Shown here: in pieces, positions 15,134 through 22,125 of the stretch
Layout: the number at the start of each line of letters is the position of its first letter
How positions within the stretch are numbered: position 1 is the stretch's first letter
Origin: JBGTGG01 sp964398945
GTDB lineage: Bacteria > Bacteroidota > Bacteroidia > Cytophagales > Cyclobacteriaceae
Assembly (NCBI GenBank): GCA_964398945.1
Contig: CAYNOT010000031.1
Coordinates: forward strand, 1-26,486
Direction of reading: 5' to 3'
Length of the DNA: 26,486 nucleotides
Made by a program: the position numbers and the translations under genes
Notes under the pieces: model-generated
Told to the model about the DNA's origin: nothing
Database searches by the model: none
Seen by the model: the letters and a program-made list of their open reading frames with translations, nothing else

Positions 15134-16480
15134 TTACAAATCCTCAAAGTCAAAATGCGTCTCCAAAAAACTGGTGTTGAATTTACCTGAGCGGAACACT
15201 TCATTGTCCATTAACCGGATATGAAAGGGGATCGTTGTTTTCACTCCTTCAATTACAAACTCTTGCAGCGCACGTTTCATTCTGGTAATTACTTCCTCAC
15301 GTGATTGCCCGCTGACAATAAGCTTTGCAATCATCGAATCATAATTGGGCGGAATGGTATAGCCCGCATACACATGGCTATCAATGCGCACCCCGTGGCC
15401 ACCGGGCAAATGCAGGTTGGTGATTTTTCCCGGTGAAGGACGGAAACCATTCGCAGGATCTTCTGCATTGATACGGCATTCCATTGCATACATTTTCGGA
15501 AAGTAGTTGGTACCGGATACCGGTACACCTGCCGCTACTTTTATTTGCTCTTTGATCAGATCGTAATCGGTCACTTCTTCAGTGATCGGATGCTCCACCT
15601 GGATACGGGTGTTCATCTCCATGAAATAAAAATCACCGTGTTTGTCAACCAGGAACTCAATTGTTCCGGCCCCTTCATATTTTATTGCTTGCGCTCCTTT
15701 AATGGCAGCAGCCCCCATTTTTTCACGCAACTCCTGGCTTACAACAGGCGAAGGGGTTTCCTCCACTAACTTCTGATGCCTGCGTTGTACGGAGCAATCG
15801 CGTTCAGATAAGTGACAGACTTTTCCATATTGGTCACCAACAATTTGGATTTCAATGTGGCGCGGTTCTTCAATAAATTTCTCAAGATACAAACCGTCAT
15901 TTCCGAAGGATCCACCGGCTTCGCGTTTCGCATCATCCCATGCTTTTTGAAACTCGGATTCTTCTTTGATGATGCGCATTCCTTTTCCACCGCCACCCGC
16001 TGTTGCTTTCACAATTACCGGATAGCCCATTTTCCTGGAAAGCTTTTTTCCTTGCTCAACCGACTCCAACAAACCATCAGAACCGGGGATAGTAGGGACA
16101 CCTGCTTTTTTCATGGTATCTTTTGCAGTTGCCTTATCACCCATCTTGTTGATCATATCAGGGGTTGGGCCAATGAATTTTATTCCGTATTCGTGGCAAA
16201 CGGAAGAGAACTCGGCATTCTCCGAAAGGAAACCATATCCCGGATGGATGGCATCGGCATTCGTGATTTCGGCAGCGGAGATTAACCTGGGAATATTGAG
16301 GTATGAATCTTTACTGGCAGGTTCACCAATACAAACCGCTTCGTCAGCAAACCGTACGTGCAAACTTTCACGATCAGCTGTTGAATAAACCGCTACGGTT
16401 TTGATTCCCATTTCCCTACACGTGCGAATGATACGGAGCGCTATCTCTCCACGATTCGCTATCAGAATTTTCTTAAACAC
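15134..16480 (-). CDS. accC: Acetyl-CoA carboxylase biotin carboxylase subunit
   Basis: Biotin carboxylase carries out ATP-dependent carboxylation of biotin on AccB, the first half-reaction of acetyl-CoA carboxylase in fatty-acid synthesis. The sequence has the N-terminal KKILIANRGEIALRI segment, the ATP-grasp glycine loop AGGGGKGM (161-168), the EHPITEE motif and the C-terminal domain. I start it at the GTG at 16480, giving 448 residues and the normal FKKILIANR beginning. The longer option, TTG at 16504, would add eight unusual residues and lie inside the T-tract of the terminator at 16503-16528. accB is upstream in the same direction, separated by that terminator-like hairpin. No Shine-Dalgarno sequence is evident. 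Confidence 0.95.
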   Translation of the reverse strand: MFKKILIANRGEIALRIIRTCREMGIKTVAVYSTADRESLHVRFADEAVCIGEPASKDSYLNIPRLISAAEITNADAIHPGYGFLSENAEFSSVCHEYGIKFIGPTPDMINKMGDKATAKDTMKKAGVPTIPGSDGLLESVEQGKKLSRKMGYPVIVKATAGGGGKGMRIIKEESEFQKAWDDAKREAGGSFGNDGLYLEKFIEEPRHIEIQIVGDQYGKVCHLSERDCSVQRRHQKLVEETPSPVVSQELREKMGAAAIKGAQAIKYEGAGTIEFLVDKHGDFYFMEMNTRIQVEHPITEEVTDYDLIKEQIKVAAGVPVSGTNYFPKMYAMECRINAEDPANGFRPSPGKITNLHLPGGHGVRIDSHVYAGYTIPPNYDSMIAKLIVSGQSREEVITRMKRALQEFVIEGVKTTIPFHIRLMDNEVFRSGKFNTSFLETHFDFEDL

Positions 16481-16502
16481 AGAATTTGAATTTAGGTTAA
16501 AC

Positions 16503-16528
16503 AAAAAACCTCCACCAATTGTGGAGGT
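16503..16528 (-). terminator. Terminator or attenuator between accB and accC
   Basis: On the minus strand an eight-base perfect stem (ACCTCCAC, five-base loop, GTGGAGGT) is followed directly by six T residues (positions 16508 to 16503). This is a standard intrinsic terminator shape placed between two subunits of one enzyme, 20 bases after the accB stop. No promoter is visible between it and accC, so accC probably depends on partial read-through. Confidence 0.7.
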
Positions 16529-16548
16529 CGTTTTCTGTTATAAATTTC

Positions 16549-17118
16549 TTAATTGGGTTCTACCAGGAACAACACCTGATCGTATTCAACAGGGTTTGCG
16601 TTGTCGACCATTACTTTTACAATGGTTCCTGAAACTTCCGATTCTATTTCATTGAATAGTTTCATAGCTTCAATAATGCAAAGGGTTTGTCCTTTGGAGA
16701 TTGAATCACCAACGGAAACAAATGGAGGCGAATCCGGGTTGGCGGTGCGATAGAATGTCCCGATCATCGGGGATTTAATTTCGATCAGGTTTCCTGTGGC
16801 TGGAGCTTCAGCTTTCGGGGCTTGTGGGGTAGCAGGGGTTGTCGGCTGAGCTGTAGGAGTGGTTGCCACGGGTGCTGCTGGTTGAGCGATTACCGGTGTG
16901 CTGGATTTGTAAACTTTTTGATCGGGCTCGCGCTTTACTTTTAGTTTTAAGTCTTTGGTTTCAATATCAACTTCATTGAGGCCTGTTTGCGAAATAAAAT
17001 CAATCAAGTCTCTGATTTCAGTGGTTTTCATGCTCATAGAATTAGTTGTCTTTATTGGTGTTTTCGGACTTGCCTTCTTAGCAGGAGCGACTTTTTTCGT
17101 TGGTTTTTTTTTGCTCAT
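16549..17118 (-). CDS. accB: Acetyl-CoA carboxylase biotin carboxyl carrier protein
   Basis: BCCP carries biotin between the carboxylase and transferase centres of acetyl-CoA carboxylase. The C-terminal biotinyl domain has the EAMKL motif with biotinylated Lys153 (numbered from the ATG at 17118) and the family thumb region (YRTANPDSPPFVSVGD). A Pro/Ala/Thr-rich linker occupies about 75-108. The conserved N-terminal domain begins with MKTTEIRDLIDFI at residue 30. The preceding 27-29 residues are Lys/Pro/Ala-rich (KKKPTKKVAPAKKASPK) and not typical, so ATG starts at 17037 or 17031 (162 or 160 residues) are real alternatives. The upstream neighbour efp ends six bases before the longer start. Confidence 0.95.
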   Translation of the reverse strand: MSKKKPTKKVAPAKKASPKTPIKTTNSMSMKTTEIRDLIDFISQTGLNEVDIETKDLKLKVKREPDQKVYKSSTPVIAQPAAPVATTPTAQPTTPATPQAPKAEAPATGNLIEIKSPMIGTFYRTANPDSPPFVSVGDSISKGQTLCIIEAMKLFNEIESEVSGTIVKVMVDNANPVEYDQVLFLVEPN

Positions 17119-17124
17119 GATTGT

Positions 17125-17688
17125 TTATTTCACGCGTTCAACATATTCCCCTGTGCGGGTATCAATTTTAATTGTATCACCTGTGTTCACAAAAAGTGGA
17201 ACACGGATTTCCGTACCATTGTCCAGGGTAGCAGGTTTAAGGGTACGTGTTGCAGTATCGCCTGCCAAACCTGGTTCGGTGTACGATACATCCATGACCA
17301 CATATTGAGGGGCTTCAGCGGTAACCGCGCTTCCATTATCCTCGAAAGCAATCAATAACGTGACACCTTCTTTTATAAATTGCAAGGATTCACCCAACAA
17401 CACTTTATCAACATATACCTGATCGAATGTTACGTTGTCCATGCACACAAGGCTATCGCCTTCTTCATAGAGGTATTGATATTCTTTGGTTTCAACACGA
17501 AGCAGGTCAACACTATCGCTGGGGCGGAAACGATTTTCCGCTAATTTCCCGGTACGGATGTTCCGCATCTTTACTTGATAAAAAGCACGCAAGTTTCCCG
17601 GGGTCCTGTGTTCCAGTTCTTCAATTCTTACTATTTCGCCATTGTAGCGAATGAAGTTCCCTCTACTTAAGTCAGATATCGAAGGCAT
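17125..17688 (-). CDS. efp: Elongation factor P with divergent tip loop
   Basis: A 187-residue EF-P, which binds between the P and E sites and relieves ribosomes stalled at consecutive prolines. All three beta-barrel domains are present, ending in the conserved TEPGLAGDTATRTLKPATL and DTRTGEYVERV. The domain I tip loop reads TPGNLRAF (29-36). In E. coli it is KPGKGQAF, where Lys34 carries beta-lysine; the aligned residue here is Asn32, with Arg34 two positions on. The usual Lys or Arg modification target is therefore missing at the tip. I believe similar loops occur in other Cytophagales, so this may be a lineage trait rather than a defect. The gene lies between fabH (52-base gap) and accB (six-base gap) and is probably co-transcribed with them. 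Confidence 0.95.
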   Translation of the reverse strand: MPSISDLSRGNFIRYNGEIVRIEELEHRTPGNLRAFYQVKMRNIRTGKLAENRFRPSDSVDLLRVETKEYQYLYEEGDSLVCMDNVTFDQVYVDKVLLGESLQFIKEGVTLLIAFEDNGSAVTAEAPQYVVMDVSYTEPGLAGDTATRTLKPATLDNGTEIRVPLFVNTGDTIKIDTRTGEYVERVK

Positions 17689-17740
17689 ATTCTAAAATTA
17701 TGGGTTTAAGTTACAAATCAATAAAGTAATAACAAGGCTG

Positions 17741-18739
17741 TTAGTGTGTATCGTAGGCCCATTTTACATAAATGGAACCCCAGGTAAACCCGCCACCAAA
17801 TGCTGCAAAAATAAGATTATCCCCTTTTTTAAGTTTTTTTTCAAAATCCCACAGCAAAAGTGGTATGGTGCCCGCTGTTGTATTTCCATAGCGCTCAATG
17901 TTCATCAGCACTTTGTCTTCTGTGATGTTCATTCTATTGGCGGTTGCATCCACAATGCGCTTGTTTGCCTGGTGCGGTACCAAAAAGGATATATCGTTAC
18001 CGGTTAGGTTGTTGCGCTCCATTATTTTAACAGAGATATCGGCCATATTGGTAACGGCAAACTTAAAAACCATTGCCCCTTCCTGACTGGCATAATGGAG
18101 TTTTGCATCCACCGATTCGTGTGTTGCAGGGATCCGGCTTCCGCCACCTTTCATATTTAAATAAGCTGCGCCAGACCCATCACTTTTGTGCAGCGAATCC
18201 ATGATCCCCACATTGTCGGTGGTAGGCTCAAGCAAAACTGCACCAGCGCCATCCCCAAAAAGGATACAGGTGGTGCGGTCTTCATAATTTAAGATACTTG
18301 ACATTTTATCGCCACCCACGATGATCACTTTTTTGTACATGCCGGATTCAATGTATTGCGTACCCGTGGTGAGTGCATAGATAAATCCTGAGCAAGCTGC
18401 TCCCAAATCAAAGCTAAATGCATTGGTGGCACCAACTTCATCGGCAATAATATTGGCCGTTGCCGGGAAGGGCATGTCGGGTGTAACCGTTGCGCAGATA
18501 ATCAGGTCAATATCTTTCGGATCTGTTTTTGTTTTGGCCAACAATTCCTTTACCGCGATAGCGCCCATATACGAAGTGCCTAAACCTTCGCCTTTTAAAA
18601 TCCTTCTTTCTTTTATCCCCGTTCGGGAAACAATCCATTCGTCATTGGTTTCTACCATGGTTTCCAGTTCGTGATTTGTAAGAATGTAATCAGGAACGTA
18701 GCCACCGACTCCGGTAATTGCAGCTCTTGTTTTGGTCAT
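17741..18739 (-). CDS. fabH: Beta-ketoacyl-ACP synthase III
   Basis: FabH condenses acetyl-CoA (or a branched acyl-CoA) with malonyl-ACP to begin fatty-acid synthesis. The catalytic triad is complete: Cys116 (GAACSGF), His256 (VPHQANKRI) and Asn286 (ERYGNTTAGT). The family motifs SRTGIKERR and FGDGAGAVLL are present, and the length of 332 residues is normal. I use the ATG at 18739. The reading frame stays open to 18793, but the extra 18 residues do not resemble FabH and would be encoded within the terminator hairpin at 18775-18804. No promoter is visible between that hairpin and the gene, so expression probably comes by read-through from yceD-rpmF or from a promoter I cannot recognise. Confidence 0.96.
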   Translation of the reverse strand: MTKTRAAITGVGGYVPDYILTNHELETMVETNDEWIVSRTGIKERRILKGEGLGTSYMGAIAVKELLAKTKTDPKDIDLIICATVTPDMPFPATANIIADEVGATNAFSFDLGAACSGFIYALTTGTQYIESGMYKKVIIVGGDKMSSILNYEDRTTCILFGDGAGAVLLEPTTDNVGIMDSLHKSDGSGAAYLNMKGGGSRIPATHESVDAKLHYASQEGAMVFKFAVTNMADISVKIMERNNLTGNDISFLVPHQANKRIVDATANRMNITEDKVLMNIERYGNTTAGTIPLLLWDFEKKLKKGDNLIFAAFGGGFTWGSIYVKWAYDTH

Positions 18740-18774
18740 AGGATATAAATTGGCTGTTGCATCGACAACAAGGT

Positions 18775-18804
18775 AAAAAAAATGCCCGATCAACGATCGG
18801 GCAT
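18775..18804 (-). terminator. Strong terminator or attenuator between rpmF and fabH
   Basis: ATGCCCGATC (18782-18791) pairs perfectly with GATCGGGCAT (18795-18804) around a three-base loop. On the minus strand it is followed by eight T residues (18782 to 18775). It would end the yceD-rpmF transcript and lies only 35 bases before the fabH start. Confidence 0.85.
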
Positions 18805-18923
18805 ACGGGTATTGTAAAATGTGTGGTTCAATTTGGTAGTACTTTTTGTTTCAAAAGAAACCTTCCAATGGAGGGTCCGTTCTGGAAACCAAGTATTAAG
18901 TCCTGAAAAATGCATTGAAGCAA

Positions 18924-19115
18924 TTAAGCAAGAACTTCTTTCTCCATTACTACTTTTCCTTTGTAGTAAAGTTTCCCCTCTAACCAGAAAGCGCGGTGCG
19001 GGAGGTGGAATTCACCTGTGGTTGGGCAAACAGTAAGTTGCTTTGCTGTTGCTTTGTAGTGTGTTCTACCTTTATCCCTGCGGGTTTTCGAGGTTTTTCG
19101 TTTTGGATGAGCCAT
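18924..19115 (-). CDS. rpmF: Ribosomal protein bL32, apparently zinc-free form
   Basis: A 63-residue bL32, a structural protein of the large ribosomal subunit. The N-terminus MAHPKRKTSKTRRDK is diagnostic. In zinc-binding L32 the C-terminal half has two CxxC pairs. Here only one Cys remains (VCPTTGEFHLPH) and the second pair is replaced by FWLEGKLYYKG, so the zinc ribbon is lost. The yceD-like gene ends six bases upstream, the usual yceD-rpmF pairing, and a terminator lies 120 bases downstream. Confidence 0.95.
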   Translation of the reverse strand: MAHPKRKTSKTRRDKGRTHYKATAKQLTVCPTTGEFHLPHRAFWLEGKLYYKGKVVMEKEVLA

Positions 19116-19121
19116 AACTTG

Positions 19122-19631
19122 TTATTGGTTTTTATTTAAATTCTTTAATTTTTCCCAGCGCGGATCAATTTCTTCTTCTTCTTTTTCCGAAGTATAGATC
19201 AATTCGTCTTCTTCACGCTCATTTTCCGCAAAACGAGGATGCAATTTTTTCATCGGAACAGCCAGGCCAATAAATTCAAAAATATATTGGCCGAGTTCTA
19301 ACTGCGTGGTATCCCTGTCAATTTGAACAATGTCATCATCCAATTCCACATCGCCATCACCGTATTTGAATACAATTTTGCCTTCTGTTTCTATTGGGTA
19401 ATCAAACTGGTCAAGGCTACGGTCACAGGTAAGCCGGGCAGTCCCCTTGATTTTAAAGTCAACTTCAATGAACGTTTCATGCTTGTCCAGGTCTAAATCG
19501 ACCGTAAACGCGCCTTCTTCGATCAATTCTGTACCAAAATGACGAAAAAAAGCCTCGCCCACCTCAAACTGAAAATGATGGACTTTGTTGCTTAAACCGA
19601 CAATATTGATGTTGAAATCCTTCAAAACCAA
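19122..19631 (-). CDS. YceD/DUF177-family protein
   Basis: A 169-residue DUF177 (YceD) protein. Its position directly before rpmF is the classical context; the family has been linked to 23S rRNA metabolism in bacteria and chloroplasts, but the mechanism is uncertain. It has the N-terminal NINIVGLSNKVHHFQFEV segment, a central KGTARLTCDRSLDQFDYPI with the conserved Cys-Asp-Arg, and an acidic C-terminal tail. The start is unsettled. TTG at 19631 gives MVLKDFN and best matches family length, but an AAAGGGG sequence abuts it directly. A second TTG at 19625 has that sequence at six-base spacing. A good promoter lies about 30 bases upstream. Confidence 0.88.
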   Translation of the reverse strand: MVLKDFNINIVGLSNKVHHFQFEVGEAFFRHFGTELIEEGAFTVDLDLDKHETFIEVDFKIKGTARLTCDRSLDQFDYPIETEGKIVFKYGDGDVELDDDIVQIDRDTTQLELGQYIFEFIGLAVPMKKLHPRFAENEREEDELIYTSEKEEEEIDPRWEKLKNLNKNQ

Positions 19632-19659
19632 CCCCTTTCGGGAATTAAAAATTAGTCGG

Positions 19660-19690
19660 CAAATTTATGAGAATTAATGAGAATGTCCAA
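19660..19690 (-). promoter_or_regulatory. Bacteroidota-type promoter of yceD-rpmF
   Basis: On the minus strand TTG (19690-19688), 20 bases, then TAAATTTG (19667-19660) match the Bacteroidota -33/-7 consensus. Transcription should start near 19653, leaving a short leader before the TTG starts at 19631 or 19625. Confidence 0.65.
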
Positions 19691-19735
19691 GAAATAATCT
19701 TTTTCGGAAATATTCATCCGAATAAGCCGAGGAAG

Positions 19736-20122
19736 TCAGATGTACTCTGAGAGGGCAATTGTTTTAAATTCTTCGCGTGTTTTATCGTTGAAATGCTCGA
19801 TAAAGTAATCGATCACACCTTTTTTGAACCCCAATTTTATGGCGATGTTCTTACAGAAAATCACTTCACTTTCAAACACATTTTGGTCTGCGAAGACCAA
19901 TTCAATGCAAGACATCAGGTAATCAAATTTTTGGTTGACAGAAAGTGCCCCAAGGGTGTCAATTGGTTCCGGGTTTCGGATCAGCTCCGACACCATTTCT
20001 TCAGGAAAGTCACGTTCAGCAGCTATTTTGTAGATCATTTCGCGTTCGATCTTCGCAAAGTGTTTATCGGCTTCTGCAAGTTGTATAAGTATATTCAGTT
20101 GCTTCTTTGTGACAATATCCAT
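19736..20122 (-). CDS. TerB-like small cytoplasmic protein
   Basis: A 128-residue all-helical protein resembling the TerB/DjlA-N tellurite-resistance fold: an N-terminal LAEADKHFAKIEREMIYKIA stretch with the typical Ala-(Asp)-Asp turn and downstream Glu pair, and a second half-repeat (LVFADQNVFESEVIFCKNIA) with the same pattern. TerB-like proteins bind metal ions or act as scaffolds near membranes, and many are not linked to tellurite. No other ter gene is nearby, so a resistance role is unsupported. I start at the ATG at 20122. The frame is open from a TTG at 20131, but a TAAATTTG -7 element at 20150-20143 would put the transcript start only about five bases before that codon. Confidence 0.7.
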   Translation of the reverse strand: MDIVTKKQLNILIQLAEADKHFAKIEREMIYKIAAERDFPEEMVSELIRNPEPIDTLGALSVNQKFDYLMSCIELVFADQNVFESEVIFCKNIAIKLGFKKGVIDYFIEHFNDKTREEFKTIALSEYI

Positions 20123-20213
20123 CTCAATCAATACTTGAACTTCAAATTTAAGTATTTCTGGGAGATCATAGGCTATTGACGGTCAACTAACAAAAACAAG
20201 GAATAAACAGGAG

Positions 20214-21230
20214 TTATTTTTCTTTGGATTGCTCCTGGCGATGGGAAACAATGTCGCATGCCTTATAAATCGCGAGCCGCATAGAGGCCTCGTCAGCCTC
20301 ATTTTTACCCGCAATTGGATATGCCGTGCCGTGGTCCGGGGAGGTTCGAACAACCGGGAGCCCGGCAGTAAAGTTGACCCCGTCCTCAAAGGCGATGGCC
20401 TTGAAAGGGATTAACCCCTGATCGTGGTACATGGCCAAAACCCCGTCAAATTTCAAGTAAGATTTTGTGCCAAAAAAACCATCGGCAGAGTAGGGGCCAA
20501 AAACAAGTTTGCCCTTGTTTTTCAAATCGATTACCACGGGGGCAATAATTTGGCCATCTTCTTTTCCGATCAAACCACTATCGCCTGCATGTGGGTTTAG
20601 CCCCAGCACGGCAATCCGTGGTTTTCCGATCAGGAAATCCTTTTTGAGTGACTGCTCCAATATTTTGATTTTTGATTCGATTTTTTCCCTGGTGATCAAA
20701 TCGGCTACTTCACGAATGGAAACATGTTCGGTAACCAAAGACACTTTGAGGTTTTCAGAGACCATAAACATTAAGCTGTCGGCTGCTCCAAAGAATTGCG
20801 TGAGGTATTCGGTATGTCCTTTGAATGGAAAGTTGTCGCTATGGATGGACTGCTTGTCAATGGGGGCAGTTACCAATGCATCCAGATGACCTTCTTTTAA
20901 ATCTTCACATGCTTGCTTAAGGGCAAGGAAAGATGCCCGGCCCGCTTCCTTTGAAGGCACCCCCGGCTTTATTTCTATAACCTCTTCCCAACAGTTCACT
21001 ACATTGATGCTTTTCGAATGGAACTGTCCGGGGGTTTTTACCTGGCTGTAGGAAAAATCCTGGATGTCCAACATTTTTTTATAAAACGAAAGCACGCGTG
21101 TTGATCCATAGATGACCGGGGTCAGTTGGTCCAGTATGCGATTGTCTGTCAAAGACTTCATTACTACTTCCGGGCCGATACCATTTAAATCCCCTATGGT
21201 TATTCCAATTCTGGGCTTTTGTCTACTCAT
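20214..21230 (-). CDS. pdxA: 4-hydroxythreonine-4-phosphate dehydrogenase
   Basis: PdxA oxidises 4-phosphohydroxy-L-threonine in the DXP-dependent pyridoxal-phosphate pathway. The metal-binding histidines are all present: His169 (TEHVS), His214 (NPHAGDSG) and His269 (MYHDQG), each three positions after those of E. coli PdxA. The N-terminal IGITIGDLNGIGPEV and the substrate loop FKGHTEYL also fit. Length of 338 is normal. It is divergent from rsmA with a 105-base gap; in many bacteria pdxA and rsmA (ksgA) are adjacent. The gap to the TerB-like gene downstream is 91 bases with no clear terminator. Confidence 0.96.
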   Translation of the reverse strand: MSRQKPRIGITIGDLNGIGPEVVMKSLTDNRILDQLTPVIYGSTRVLSFYKKMLDIQDFSYSQVKTPGQFHSKSINVVNCWEEVIEIKPGVPSKEAGRASFLALKQACEDLKEGHLDALVTAPIDKQSIHSDNFPFKGHTEYLTQFFGAADSLMFMVSENLKVSLVTEHVSIREVADLITREKIESKIKILEQSLKKDFLIGKPRIAVLGLNPHAGDSGLIGKEDGQIIAPVVIDLKNKGKLVFGPYSADGFFGTKSYLKFDGVLAMYHDQGLIPFKAIAFEDGVNFTAGLPVVRTSPDHGTAYPIAGKNEADEASMRLAIYKACDIVSHRQEQSKEK

Positions 21231-21335
21231 AATCTATCGCTTGAGATACGGACATAATATTAAATTAATTATAGTTGATAAACCAACGATATGATTTGTT
21301 CGGTATAGGAATTGAAATTGTACCTTGCCGTTTAA

Positions 21336-22118
21336 ATGATAAGACCAAAAAAGAAATTAGGCCAACATTTTCTTATTGATCAGGAAATAGCAATACGGAT
21401 TGTGGATGCGTTGCACCTTCATGGCAACGATTCCATTCTTGAAATCGGTCCCGGTACGGGTGTGCTTACACAGTACCTGATCAAAAAAGGTATTGAGGAT
21501 TTTAAAGTAGTGGAACTTGATCGGGAGTCGGTGCCTTTTTTGAAGAAAAAATTCCCGGAGATGGCAGACGACATCATGGAAGATGATTTTTTAAAACTGG
21601 ATGGCAACCAATTGTTCCCCAACAACTTTTCCATTATTGGCAATTTCCCTTATAATATTTCTTCCCAGATTTTTTTCCAGGTATTGGAATACCGCAACAA
21701 AGTGGACCAGGTGGTTTGCATGTTGCAAAAAGAAGTTGCCCAACGGATTGCTTCCCCCCCGGGAAGTAAAGTGTATGGGATTTTGAGTGTATTGCTTCAA
21801 GCATACTACGACATCGAATATTTGTTTGAAGTATTTCCTGAAGTATTCAACCCGCCACCAAAAGTAATGTCGGCAGTAATACGCTTGCAGCGGAATGACC
21901 GGAAAACATTGGGGTGCGATGAGAAACTATTCAAGCAAATTGTAAAGCAAGGTTTTAATACCAGGCGCAAGACTTTGCGCAATGCCTTGAAACCCCTTAA
22001 CTTGCCGATCGAAATTACCAGTCTTCCCTTGTTGGACAAACGCGCGGAAAGACTTTCGGTGGAAGATTTCAAAGCATTGACCATTTTAATAGAAGAGAGC
22101 CGTGCAGCCATCCGTTGA
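21336..22118 (+). CDS. rsmA: 16S rRNA dimethyladenosine transferase
   Basis: RsmA (KsgA) dimethylates the two adjacent adenines of the 3'-terminal 16S rRNA hairpin during 30S maturation. The N-terminal RPKKKLGQHFLID, SAM-binding LEIGPGTGVLTQYL, VVELD, and the catalytic NFPYNIS (family NLPYxIS) are all present, as is the C-terminal helical domain with the FNTRRKTLRNALK motif. Length of 260 is normal. mgtE follows immediately in the same direction, a common arrangement in Bacteroidota. The ATG at 21336 is preceded by a very short leader region. Confidence 0.97.
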   Translation: MIRPKKKLGQHFLIDQEIAIRIVDALHLHGNDSILEIGPGTGVLTQYLIKKGIEDFKVVELDRESVPFLKKKFPEMADDIMEDDFLKLDGNQLFPNNFSIIGNFPYNISSQIFFQVLEYRNKVDQVVCMLQKEVAQRIASPPGSKVYGILSVLLQAYYDIEYLFEVFPEVFNPPPKVMSAVIRLQRNDRKTLGCDEKLFKQIVKQGFNTRRKTLRNALKPLNLPIEITSLPLLDKRAERLSVEDFKALTILIEESRAAIR

Positions 22119-22125
22119 ATTCGAT

